DNA from: Serripes groenlandicus
Taxonomy: Eukaryota; Mollusca; Bivalvia; Cardiida; Cardiidae
DNA length: 64,000 bases
Direction: 5' to 3'
Assembly: GCA_031761405.1 (NCBI GenBank)
Contig: JASEVX010000013.1
Coordinates: 32,569,280 to 32,633,279, forward strand
The position numbers and the translations under genes were made by a program. Below are positions 1 through 9,696 of the stretch, piece after piece. The notes beneath the pieces are model-generated. The model was given only the letters and a program-made list of their open reading frames with translations, did not search any database and had not been told where the DNA came from. Within the stretch, counting starts at the first letter, position 1. Each line of letters starts with the position of its first letter.

Positions 1-420
1 ACATACTATTTTATTGTTCTGGTGCCAGTGTTACTTCCCTCATTGGAAGTCCAGGGTTTGATCCTCGGTTTTGTCATACAAAACAACTTTAAGAAGAGTA
101 GTAGTTAGTTTAAAGTTATTTATTTTAAATCAATTGCGAAACAAGCTTTAAGCTTATATTAATCACGCTCGATGTCTGCTTCGTGAATACTTAACCAGTA
201 CTCCCGCCGATTGTGTAGAAAAATCCCAAAGTCAGGACCCGCTCATCACAGGACTCAAACCAGGGACCTTTGATACGAGAGGCCGACGCGAGAATAGTAG
301 TTACTTCCCTCATTGGAAGTCAGGGATTTGAGTATAACATTTCGACTGACACACTTGTGTCATGACAGATTTACCAGCCGAACTGGTAATTTACCAAGGA
401 ATAACTGTAATATATCTGAT
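1..420 (+). mobile_element. tRNA-derived SINE copy, interrupted by a second SINE
   Basis: A B-box-like 'gggtttgatcc' at about 54-64 is followed, after the insert at 108-294, by a body 'cgactgacacacttgtgtca' and 'accagccgaactggtaattt' that matches the body of the full-length SINE at 19535-19795. The mate copy at 59690-59880 shows the uninterrupted arrangement, including a head 'ccgactcggtgctgtagtg' that resembles an A box. The 5' end here is not shared with the mate. Confidence 0.55.
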
Positions 421-1044
421 GTGGACTTTTATGGATTGTATAAACGACAGCTCCATGGGGAGCCTAGAAGAAGGCTACATGTATGACTAGATGATTCGAA
501 GTATGTGCCGTAAAAGCTGTAGTTTTTCTCAACAATTGGAAGTATTTTAAAGTCAAAGTATAAAACATGTTTAGAAAAGGAGGAATTACTCGTTTGTAGT
601 ATTTACTTAATCTTCCTGAATGTTTTCAAAAGTCGTCTGCTGCAGTGAGGTAGGTTTTGTCGTCTACATCAGGGAAAGGGCAAATCGACTGAAGCGCTTC
701 TGTCAGGCTTTATTTACTTGCGGTGTTTTTAATATTTCAACTTATGGCCATGATGTGACTGCAATTGTATACTGTTGAAAGCATTGTAAATGCATTTCAA
801 CAAAACACGCATCGCTGTTATATGCTTTATCATCACACTGACTGACTGTTAAACGTGACGTTAAATAATCGGTAATTCAAAGTGAGCGAAGACTTCAGGA
901 CACGTAATGTCATTGTAACTCAATTCGCATAAGGGTTAAGATACACATATAAACTAGTGATACAACCCGATAAAGTACCGCCATCGTTCAGTATCCACAA
1001 TTAGCTATCACAAACGTTGTGGTCTGGTATCCTTGTTTATCATG
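44..1044 (+). repeat. Segmental duplication, copy 1
   Basis: This segment is colinear with 59705-60584. Shared landmarks in order are a B-box-like 'gggtttgatcctcgg', the stretch 'tacatgggg/ccatggggagcct', 'gaggaattactcgtttgtag', 'gtcgtctgctgcag', 'catggccatgatgtgactg'-type sequence and 'cagtatccacaattagcta'. Homology stops at about 1044 in this copy and at 60584 in the other, where a different repeat (starting ttagtcgcc) begins. No coding capacity was seen. The two copies differ by a clean insertion at 108-294 here and by an extra ~71-bp tandem duplication in the other copy (about 60236-60380). Confidence 0.8.
108..294 (-). mobile_element. Nested SINE insertion with 9-bp target duplication
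   Basis: Relative to the paralogous segment at 59745-59775, about 187 bp are inserted here, flanked by direct repeats 'tagtagtta' at 99-107 and 295-303. Read on the minus strand, the insert begins with a tRNA-like stretch holding 'ggtttgagtcc' (a B-box match) and ends in an AT-rich tail. It lacks an obvious A box, so it is either 5'-truncated or diverged. The orientation and target duplication are seen directly; the class is inferred from the B box. Confidence 0.7.
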
Positions 1045-1094
1045 ATGAAGAGGGGAACCAGTATTACACTGGTCCGTTTAATCAATGTGGATAG

Positions 1095-1200
1095 TTAAGC
1101 TGTTTTGAACATACGCTATCATATCAGAAGGTTAGATAACGGTTAACAATTAGAACGTGGGGTGTACACATTGAAGACACATATTCATATTTAGGTAAGA
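1095..1200 (+). promoter_or_regulatory. Promoter/exon-1-like module related to that of TRIM-like copy 2
   Basis: The stretch 'catacgctatcat' and 'gtacacattgaagaca' followed by a splice-donor-like 'ttag|gtaaga' (GT at 1195-1196) and then 'gtctgtctgt' is shared with 44852-44975 upstream of TRIM-like copy 2. The position equivalent to the TATA box of copy 2 reads 'tgtggatag' here, so that box is lost. If this is exon 1 of copy 1, the intron would run over 8 kb to the acceptor near 9686. This is inference from homology and spacing; no transcript evidence is available. Confidence 0.3.
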
Positions 1201-1504
1201 TTATGTGTTCGTTTGTCTGTCTGTTTCTCCCTTGCATTTTGTTTTCTTTCACAATCATGTAAGTTGACTCCTCGGTAATAAACCCCAATCAATTAATCAT
1301 ACCCACTGTCACGGGTATCGAATCAGGCACCTTTAGATCACGTGACTGACCCTCTACCAATGAGCCATTGTCTTTAATATCGGCTCTAAAGATTGGTTAA
1401 TATAATTGGTATGTTTAGTAAGGAATCACATAATAACAAAAACCTTTAAATGTGTAGGAAGTCGCCATTTTAGTAATCGGACACTATGAATTTATTAATT
1501 GTTG

Positions 1505-1747
1505 TTGGTTCCATGTCGCTTTCCCATATGCATACGCTGTCTGACGCCTGAAGAAATTGCTAAACATGATCAATTTCTCATTTTTTCACAATGTTTTACC
1601 ATACATTCGAAAATTATTAAGGTTTTTCTACAGTTTTGACTAGATCATTGTACGACTGTGTTAAACTACATTTGGTATTTTTAAAGATATTTTTAATTCA
1701 TTTCAAAGTCGTCTGATGCAGATTTGTTATTTGTGGGAAAGGGTTAA
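1505..1747. mobile_element. Probable degenerate TTAA-ended MITE
   Basis: The left end 'cgctttcccatatgcatac' with 'tgtctgacgcctg' and the right end 'gtcgtctgatgcag' with 'gtgggaaagggttaa' resemble the two ends of the better preserved element at 6361-6535. TTAA at the right end is intact; the left one is not. The interior is AT-rich without coding capacity. Confidence 0.4.
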
Positions 1748-2180
1748 ATATGTTGACTCGTTTATTTGAATGGTCTTTGACATTGATTGCAATGCAGTAA
1801 TTCAGATACATTGCGGAAAAAACATTGACTGCGGTTACTTGAATACATTATTATGACCTCTGCAAATTAAGATCAGTAGATACGGAACCTTTGCCAAAGT
1901 TCGTATAATCAAGTCGTGCTACATGTTTGTACGCAAACCCGCAAGTATTTCCGAATGTACCGTAGTGTTCTTATTTCAAGAGAAGTGTTCTCAATGTACA
2001 GTATTTGGAATGATGCATGCACATATATCCGTGGTAAAATAGTTTCTGAAATATATCGACAATTTCTTAGCAAAATACAAATATGTGTAGTACGTGAAAT
2101 CGTTGCACCCGCGCTCGAGTGGAGGTAAAGCCATTACAATAGTGAGTCGGTTGGACTGACGTTTTATCTGTTCAAAAGAC

Positions 2181-2300
2181 TGGATGGTGTAGTAGTGTTT
2201 ACCTCGATAACTGGACACTTTGATGTGATCAAAAGTCTAACCATACCAAAGACATTGTACGAGTATAACAGTGTCCCTTCTTGGCGTTCAGGATTCTAGA
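2181..2300 (+). repeat. SINE-head-like segment at the start of the 70-bp array
   Basis: The sequence 'ggatggtgtagtagtg', a cryptic B-box region, and 'gacattgtacgagt', 'gtcccttcttggcgt' recur at 3264-3375 with 'cacatgggttcgatc' preserved there. The two copies lie about 1085 bp apart and each is followed by tandem 70-bp units, so head plus array forms one higher-order repeat. Confidence 0.55.
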
Positions 2301-3262
2301 GGTGACAATACGACAAATGCACTGGCATCAGGATGAGCGTACCAGTAACGCTGGTGTTTAGCATTACAGGAACAGCATTTGGACAGATACTCTGTTGTCA
2401 TAATAAGCTAACCAGTAGTACTGGTGATAATTATTACGGAGACAGCAGTTGTACAGATACACTGGCGTCATGCTAAGCGTACCAGTATTACTGGTGCTCA
2501 TCTTAATGAAGAGAGCATTTGTAAATATACACTGGTGTCACGATAAGCTTACAAATAGTGTTTGTGCCTATCATTACGGGGACTGCATGTGGATAGATGC
2601 ACTGTTGTCATACTAGGCTTACCAGTAGTGCTGATGTTCAGCATTACGGAGACATCATTTGGACAGATACTCTGGTGTAACGATAAGCTTACCGGTAGTA
2701 CTGGTGCTCGGTATTACGGGGACAGCATTTGTACAGATACACTAGTGTCATGATAAGCTTACCAGTATTACTGATGCCCATCTTAACGAAGACAGCATTT
2801 GGAAATATGCACTGATGTTCTGATCAGCTTACACATAGTGCTGTTGTTCAACATTACGGGGAGAGCATTTGTAATATACACTGGTGTCCTGATAAGCTTA
2901 CTTATAGTGATGTTGCTCAGCATTACGGAGACAGCCTTTGTAAATATGCACTGGTGTCATGATAAGCTTACAAATAGTGCTGTTGGTCAGCATTACGAAG
3001 ACATTATTTGTAAATATGCACTGGTGTCATGAGAAGCTTACCAGTATTACTGGTGCTCATCTTAACGAAGACAGATTTGGAAATATGCACTGGTGTCATG
3101 ATAAGCTTACCAGTAGTGTAGGTGCTCAGTATTATTTTGACAGCATTTGGACAGATGACTTTCTGTCAGGAAAGACTTAACATAATTGCTGGTGCTTATC
3201 ATTACGGGGACAGCCTTTGGACAGAAGCACTAGTGTCTTCGTACATTTACCAGTGTTGCTGA
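2300..3262. repeat. 70-bp satellite, first block
   Basis: About 14 diverged units with core 'acactggtgtcatgataagc' then 'accagtagtgctggt'. Each unit contains an inverted repeat ACCAG...CTGGT. Indels vary the unit length slightly. Short open frames here (for example 2562-2753 and 2799-3032) are products of the repeat and not genes. Confidence 0.9.
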
Positions 3263-3263
3263 G

Positions 3264-4435
3264 ATGGTGTAGTAGTTTGTACCTCAATTACGGGACACAT
3301 GGGTTCGATCAGAAGTCGAGTCATACCAAGGACATTGTACGAGTGTCCCTTCTTAGCGTGAAGGATTGAAGAGATGACATTACAGCGAATGCATTGGCGT
3401 TATGATAAACATATTAGTATTGCTGATGCTCATCGCTACTTGTACATCCTTCGGACTGATACACTGGCGTTATGTTAAACTTACCTGTAGTGCTGGTGCT
3501 CATCGTTACTGCATTCGAACTTATATATTGGCGTCAGGATATAAGCTTACCAGTATTGCTGGTGCTCATCTTTACATGTAAATAATTCGGACAGACACAC
3601 TGGTGTAATGATAAACATACCAGTATTGCTGGTGCTCATCGTTACTTGTACAGCATTCGGACAGATGCACTGGCGTTATGACAAACTTACCAGTAATACT
3701 GGTGCTCATCGTTACTAGTACAGCATATGGACTGATACACTGGTGTCATGATAAACTTACCAGTAGTGCTGGTGCTCATCGTTACGTGTACAACATTCGG
3801 ACAGTTACACTGGTGTAATGATAAACTTACCAGTAGTGCTGGTTTCATCGTTACGTGTACAGCGTTCAGACAGATAAACTGGTGTCATGATAAACTTATC
3901 AGAAGTGCTGGTGATCATCGTTATCTGTACAGCATTCGGACTGATACATTGGCGTCATGATATACTTACCAGTAGTGCTACTGCTAATCGTTACTTGTAC
4001 TGCATTTGGACTGATACACTGGTGCCATGGTAAAATTACTAGAAGTGCTGGTGCTCATCGTCACTTGTACAGCATTCAGATAGATACACTGATGTCATGA
4101 TAAACTTACCAGTAGTGCTGGTGCTCATCGTCACTTGTACAGCATTCAGATAGATACACTGGCGTCATGATAAACTTACCAGTAGTGCTGGTGCTCATCG
4201 TTACGGCTACAGTATTTGGACAGATACATTGGTCACGGTAAGCTTACCAGTAGTGCTGGTTCTCATCGTTACTTGTAAAGCATTCAGACTGATATACTGA
4301 TGTCAAGATAAGCTTACCAGTAGTGCTGGTGCTCATCATTACGAGGACATCATTCTAACAGATGCGCTGGTGTCGCGATAATCTAACCAGTAGTGCTCGT
4401 GCTCAAGATTATTGGGACGGATGCGATGGTATGGA
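3264..4435. repeat. SINE-head-like segment plus 70-bp satellite, second block
   Basis: The block opens with a tRNA-like stretch containing 'catgggttcgatc' (3293-3305), then runs into tandem units. Unit starts at 3619, 3689 and 3759 give an exact 70-bp period. Units here carry 'gctcatcgttac' where the first block has 'cagcattacgg', so the two blocks are distinct subfamilies. About 15 units are visible. Confidence 0.9.
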
Positions 4436-4896
4436 ACTCCATAACCGTCTAAGTATATATATTTCAATTTGAACATCATGTAATGTAACAAGCAACACGT
4501 ATAACGTTATATATACTTCACACACTAGCAATTCTACTGCATATATTGGTATTTGTACCATACACACATTTAAATGCACTACATATAAAGACAGTTCAAC
4601 AATTGCAATTTATACTGCACATAACGAAATATCAGGCGATTATGGCGTTCCATACACTAGTATCTCTATAAAATTACATAAAGAATCAGATGCTGAGCAT
4701 TACGGGGACAGCATTACGGCTGGTGTAATGTTTACAGAATAAAATTGCTGATGGTTTACCTAACACAATTATTGTTAAATGCAATCAACACTACCACATA
4801 ACAGATCAATGTTCCAAGGTTAAGTAAAGTTTACATCGGTTGAATAAGTCGTGGAAAAGTCACAGTTCAAAAAGACTACGTCTTAAGGAGTCCAAC
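4436..4896. other. Spacer between two satellites
   Basis: AT-rich sequence without coding capacity. A single stray unit of the 70-bp satellite ('gctgagcattacggggacag') lies at about 4690-4735. Confidence 0.6.
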
Positions 4897-6290
4897 CAGA
4901 GAGCGGGATATACGGGTTCGATTCCATGTCGAGTAAAATTGATACCAATTTAGTGGCTTCCCTTCTCACCTTCGAGATATGGATTCGAATCCATGTCAAG
5001 AAAAATTGATACTAACTTAGTGGCTTCCTCCTTAAATTCGAGATATGGGTTAGATACTCTGTCGAGTAAAATTGTAACCAACTTAGTGGCTTCCTCCTTA
5101 AATTCGAGATACGGGTTCGACTTTCTGTAGAGTAAAATTGTAACCAACTTAGTGGCTTCTCTCCTAGCATTCAATATACGGGTTCGATACTCTGTCGAGT
5201 AAAATTGTAACCGACTTAGAGATAACCTCCTCTCATTCGAGATACGGGTTCGATTCCCTGTCGAGTAACATCGTAACCAACTTAGACGCTTTCCTCCTTA
5301 CATTCCAGACACGGGTTCGATACACTGTCGAGTAAAATCGTAACCAACTTAGTGGCTTTCTCCTTAAATTCTAGATACGGGTCCAATACTCTGTCAAGTA
5401 AAATTGTAACCAACTTAGTTGCGTCCCCCCTCACATTCGAGATATGGGTTCGATACTCTCTCGAGTAAAATCATAACCAACTTAGTGGCTTCTCTCCTGC
5501 ATTCAAGATACGGGTTCGATACTCAGTCGAGTAAAATCGTAACCGACTTAGAGATAACCTTCTTACCTTCGAGATACGGGTTAGATTCCCTGTCGAGTAA
5601 ATTTGTAACCAACTTAGTTGCTTCACTCCTTACATTCGAGATACGGGTTTGATACCCTGTCGAGTAAAATTGTAACCAACTAAGTGGCTTCCCTCCTTAC
5701 ATTCGAGATACGGGTTCGATACCCTGTCGAGTAAATTTGTAACCAACTTAGTTGCTTCACTCCTTACATACGAGATACGGGTTCGATACTCTGTCGAGTA
5801 AAATTGTAACCAACTAAGTGGCTTCCCTCCTTACATTCGAGATACGTGTTCGATTCCCTGTCGAGTAAATGTGTAACTAACTTAGTTGCTTCACTCCTTA
5901 AATTCGAGATACGGGTTCGATACTCTGTCGAGTAAAATTGTAACCAACTAAGTGACTTCCCTCCTTACATTCGAGATACGGGTTCGATTCCCTGTCGAGT
6001 AAAATCGTAACTAACTTATAGTATTTTTTTTCTTACATTCGAGATACGGGTTCGATACCTTGTCGTAAAATCGTAACTAACTTAGAAGCTTTCTCCTTAC
6101 ATACGAGATACAGGTTCGAGTCCTTGCCGAGTAAAATCGTAAACAACTTTATGTATCCCCTCCTAAAATACGAGATACGTTTTCGATTCCATTTCGAGTG
6201 AAATCGTAAACAACTAAGTGGCTCCCCTCCTTGCATACGAGATTCCGTGCAGAGTAAATTCGTAGCCAATTTATTGGTTTTATCCGTGGC
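4897..6290. repeat. 67-bp satellite carrying a Pol III B-box-like motif in each unit
   Basis: About 20 units with core 'gagatacgggttcgattccc' followed by 'tgtcgagtaaaattgtaacc' and 'cttagtggcttccctcctta'. Motif starts at 5711, 5778 and 5845 give a 67-bp period. From about 5580 to 6000 two unit types alternate ('aaatttg...cttagttgcttcac' and 'aaaattg...ctaagtggcttccc'), giving a 134-bp dimer. Most units keep GGTTCGAT, matching the B box of tRNA promoters. Open frames across it on both strands (for example 4950-5174 and 5419-5652) are repeat artefacts. Confidence 0.92.
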
Positions 6291-6360
6291 GCCAAGGAGC
6301 GAACAAATCATATTCCCACTTTTAAGTCCGTATATAAATGAACTCCTGTTGAAAGCAGCG

Positions 6361-6535
6361 TTAACCCTTTAGCACATAAAGGTGCTTTCTGACACCTCTA
6401 CAGCAAACGACTTTTGAAAATATTTATTCAGTAAACTTTATTAAATATTCATTTTTTCATTTATAAATTCGACATGTTGACTTTATGTTTTCAACATCGT
6501 CTGCTGCATATTTGCTGTATGTAGGAAAAGGTTAA
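6361..6535. mobile_element. TTAA-ended MITE
   Basis: The left end is 'ttaaccctttagcacata' with 'cagcaaacgacttttgaaaa' inward. The right end is 'gttttcaacatcgtctgctg' ending 'gtaggaaaaggttaa'. The ends are imperfect inverted repeats and TTAA stands at both termini, the pattern expected for piggyBac-type non-autonomous elements. Length is 175 bp and there is no coding capacity. Relatives are at 1505-1747, 42598-42808 and 42912-43112, and partial ends occur near 640, 20080, 32480, 50290, 58790 and 60090. Confidence 0.65.
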
Positions 6536-6646
6536 ATCTTGGTTATACAATGCGAACAAGGAATACAGGGTTAAAATTGTCGTTAGAATTTAATAAAGGT
6601 GAACATAAATACTTAAAAGATTGACATATCATGATAAAGCAACATC

Positions 6647-7463
6647 TTACGAAAGCCTATTAGGACCATCTGAGAAAAAATAAATATTGTAAAGTCGTAA
6701 TAACTCGAAAACAGGCGTTATAATGCGAAAAAAGGCGAAGTAACGCGAGCCAATATAAAAACATAGCGAGTTGTTCGATCTGGGTCGTCTATCGTAGCTC
6801 AGCCACTGAGAAAAACATGGCGTATTGGTTGATCTGGGTCGTAGATATTAGCTGGACCACTCAAAAGACATAGCGAGTTGGTTAATCTGGATCGTAATTC
6901 GTAGCTCAGCCAATGAAAAAACATAACGAATTGGTTGATCTGGGTCGTAGATCCATGGTTGAAAAAGAGACTTCAAAGCAGTAATCGATTTATATATATA
7001 TAGTTAAAAAGGCGTTATTACGACTTTATTTCGCGTTATTACGCCTTTTTCCCGCATTATTACGCCTTTTTTCGCGTTATAACGCCCTTTTTTGCGTTAC
7101 TACGACTTTCTTTCGCGTTATAACGACTTTTATTAGCATTAATACGCCTTTGTTTAGCGTTATTACGCCTTTATTTAGCATTATTACGCGTTTATTTTCG
7201 CGTTATTACGCCTTTATTTCGCGTTATAACGCTTTTTATTAGCTTTATAACGCTTTTTATTAGCGTTAATACGCCTTTATTTTCGCGTTATAATGCCTTT
7301 ATTCGCGTTACTACGCGTTACTTCGCATTATTACGCCTTTACTTTGCGTTATTATGCCTTGTTTCGCGTTACTTCGCCTTTTTTCGCATTATAACGCATT
7401 TGTTCGCGTTATTGCGACTTTACAATATATTTTTTCTCTCAGATGGTCCTAATAGGCTTTCGT
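6647..7463. mobile_element. Foldback DNA element with repeat-bearing arms
   Basis: The left end 'acgaaagcctattaggacca' is followed by 'tctgagaaaaaataaat' and 'attgtaaagtcgtaataac'. The right end on the minus strand reads the same, giving inverted terminal repeats of roughly 90-100 bp. Inside the right half (about 7000-7430) is a 20-24-bp repeat of the form 'cgcgttattacgccttt'; the left arm holds its complement at 6700-6745. The middle (about 6760-6965) has three copies of a ~65-70-bp unit with 'gttgatctgggtcgtaga'. No transposase is encoded. Confidence 0.85.
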
Positions 7464-7764
7464 AGCATCTCGTATGTACATTGCGAAGAATTAATAAATT
7501 TATAATAGTCTCGCTCAAACATTATAAGGGTGTACATAAACATGTTAAGTAATGATCAATCACGATAAAGCTCGAAAATCGATCATTACATGCACTGCTA
7601 TTTAACGGACGTTTTGTACTTGTTTCCGTTCTGTATCGCTTTAAACACGATGTAACAGGGAACTATAATTTAGTTTGATCGTCTTATCAGCATGGATAGT
7701 TTGATATTTAGAATCTTCAGACAAACGCAATCATTTTAAGTAGGGATAGTATATATTTATGGCA

Positions 7765-7830
7765 CATGTGTGTATGTGTGTGTGTGTGAAAGTGTGTGTG
7801 TGGGGGGGGGGGGGGGGGGGGATTGTCTGT
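7765..7830. repeat. Microsatellite: (GT)n, a run of about 20 G, then (CTGT)n
   Basis: A GT-rich stretch runs into an uninterrupted G tract at about 7802-7821 and then 'gtctgtctgtc'. The G tract can form G-quadruplex structures and its length may be unreliable in the assembly. Confidence 0.95.
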
Positions 7831-8402
7831 CTGTCTATGTTACCCTTTCTCCTGTAGGAATAAACTTTTAATTTCACTCACGATATTCAAGGTTGACCTT
7901 TGTTTATGTTTTCGATTATATTCCAATATACAAATTCGTCTTAGTCGATGCTACTTTTACCAAGTCCCTTAAAGCTATACATTTGTTGTTATATTTGTCT
8001 AACGGAAAGGATCATTCCTTTAAGTGTTTCAATGAAGAATCGTATGTAAATCGCGTACTTGTTGATTATTTAAAACCTGATTATGTCTGTTTTACAGAGA
8101 TATACAGTATTTTGTCTGTCTGTCTATGTTATCCTTTCTCCTGTAGGAATAAACTTTTAATTTCACTCACGATATTCAAGGTTGACCTTTGTTTATGTTT
8201 TCGATTATATTCCAATATACAAATTCGTCTTAGTCGATGCTACTTTTACCAAGTCCCTTAAAGCTATATATTTGTTGTTATATTTGTCTAACGGAAAGGA
8301 TCATTCCTTTAGGTGTTTCAATGAAGAATCGTATGTAAATCGCGTACTTGTTGATTATTTAAAACCTGATTCTGTCTGTTTTACAGAGATATACAGTATT
8401 AT
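7825..8402. repeat. 289-bp tandem duplication
   Basis: The sequence from 'gtctgtctgtctatgtta' at 7825 is repeated from 8114 with only a handful of substitutions. Each copy contains an open frame (7893-8261 and 8182-8463) encoding a similar peptide that begins MTFVYVFDYIPIYKF. The frame runs from one copy into the next. I do not recognise the peptide, it has no start-context support, and part of the unit matches sequence after the donor-like site of TRIM-like copy 2 (about 44955-45040), so it is more likely intronic sequence than a gene. Confidence 0.9.
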
Positions 8403-9280
8403 GGTGTGCATGTATATCTCTGTCATATATTATAAGAAACAATGTAAATTTGCATATAATTAAACATACCCTACGACCTAACAGTAACATGATAGAGGTA
8501 GTTTTAATGACTAAAAGGATCAATTTGAATTATATTTTGTTTTATGACAGAACACATGCAAGGTTAGAAAGCATTTTTGATTTTGTGTAAACACATGTAC
8601 GCCGTAATCATAAAAAAAGACGATAAAGGTCTGGATCATGTTATTATTGGATAATGAGGTGAAAAGCGTTACTCGATTTACACAAAATCTAATTGTGTAT
8701 ACACTGCTTAAAGCGACTGAAATCCAGATGGCACGAAAACAAAACAAAACAACTCGAATTCGCCCTAAATGTTATTCTTTATGTTATCTAAGTAAAACCA
8801 GGGTAGAAAATGTATCGTGTTTTATCAATAAAGTGAACTTGAGTCGTTTTCAATTGTCCCGATGAAGTGGTTTCCTATTTAAAAATACTTACCCCGTTAC
8901 TGACAGGGTAGAATTTGCGATGGAAAAAGCATCGAAAACAAGAAAATCTCACCGATTATAGGGGTATGTAATATGTCAGTTATCATATTTTAATGCCCCA
9001 AATACAAAAATAACACTTATTTTCTTAAAATTGGAAATTTTATTTTTCATTGATAAAAGTTCGTGTGCGTAAATGGGTTATTATTGAATCCAATGAGTGC
9101 AAATCCAGAGTTTACTCCATTTCTGATCAAGCTATATGATTTATTTTCAAAACGTTTAACGTTACCCTTTTCCGCATGAGTATTGTTGTCGGTGCCATTG
9201 GTCTCTCGTTGTAAACGAGCAACTTATGATTTCTTTGTTTCATTAATATATAGCCGTAACTACAATATTATTTTTTTTCA
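8403..9280. other. Unannotated AT-rich interval upstream of the TRIM-like gene
   Basis: No repeat array, domain-bearing frame or RNA gene was recognised. Short frames on both strands (8520-8865) overlap each other and show no family signature. It may be part of the first intron of the gene that follows. Confidence 0.5.
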
Positions 9281-9383
9281 GGACAGGTCGAGGACAATGG
9301 CCGAAGCAAATCCAACAAACCTGCAATTTATCCTGCATTTTATGCAAGTTTTGGCCCTTTTTGAACTTAGAAATTCTGGTTAA
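9281..9383 (+). pseudogene. Duplicated 5' coding start of the TRIM-like gene with its own splice acceptor
   Basis: A strong acceptor-like site (eight T then CAG, ending 9281) precedes 'atggccgaagcaaatccaac' at 9297. These first nine codons (MAEANPTNL) are identical to the start of the complete gene exactly 400 bp downstream. After 'aacctg' at about 9323 the sequence departs into an interspersed repeat, so the frame encodes only 28 residues before a stop at 9381-9383. It is either a dead copy of the exon start or an alternative exon that would put a short open frame ahead of the main one. Confidence 0.7.
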
Positions 9384-9645
9384 AGTTTTATGTGCAACTT
9401 CATTAAGAGTCCATATTTTAGTAACTACTTGATGTATTCCATTAAAACGTTATACAACCCTTCCCAACCATCACTCCTATGAACATAATTAAGTTAAATA
9501 ACTCTATTCTGCATATAATGAAAATTATCACCCTTTTAAGCAAATTCTTGTTAATGTTACATGCAACTACATTAGTGTCCATATCTCAGTAATTTAAATA
9601 AGCGGTTGAATAGTCCAGCGCGCTGTCCTCCGACAGCTCTTGTTA
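9324..9645. repeat. Bivalve-type interspersed repeat
   Basis: This contains 'gcattttatgcaagttttgg', 'gtccatatctcagtaattta' and ends near 'cagcgcgctgtcctccgaca'. The first part recurs in reverse module order at 13603-13730 within the element pair. I recognise these phrases from other bivalve genomes, where they are abundant; the repeat class is unknown to me. It sits between the two copies of the gene start. Confidence 0.6.
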
Positions 9646-9696
9646 TACTGCTATATTAACCGTAAATCATGTATATTTTATATCAGGTCAAACAAA

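Noticed and set aside
950..1000. TATAAA at about 955 with TCAGTA at about 989 as promoter of copy 1
   Set aside because: The spacing is acceptable, but the region belongs to the segmental duplication also found at 60.48-60.55 kb with the TATA changed, away from any gene, so I did not list it as a feature.
2562..3960. Series of 60-77-codon frames in 2.5-4.0 kb
   Set aside because: They lie in the 70-bp satellite and repeat the same peptide motif; the unit is not a multiple of three and frames break at every indel.
4950..5652. Repetitive-protein frames on both strands
   Set aside because: Products of the 67-bp satellite; the same DNA is open on both strands and shows no codon preference.
4897..6290. 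Cluster of tRNA genes
   Set aside because: Only the B box is present in each unit; there is no A box at proper spacing, no anticodon arm and no acceptor stem.
7893..8463. Two similar 93-122-codon frames that could be a duplicated small gene
   Set aside because: They come from a 289-bp tandem duplication with homology to intron-like sequence of TRIM-like copy 2; the few changes include as many altering as silent ones and the first frame simply runs on into the second copy.
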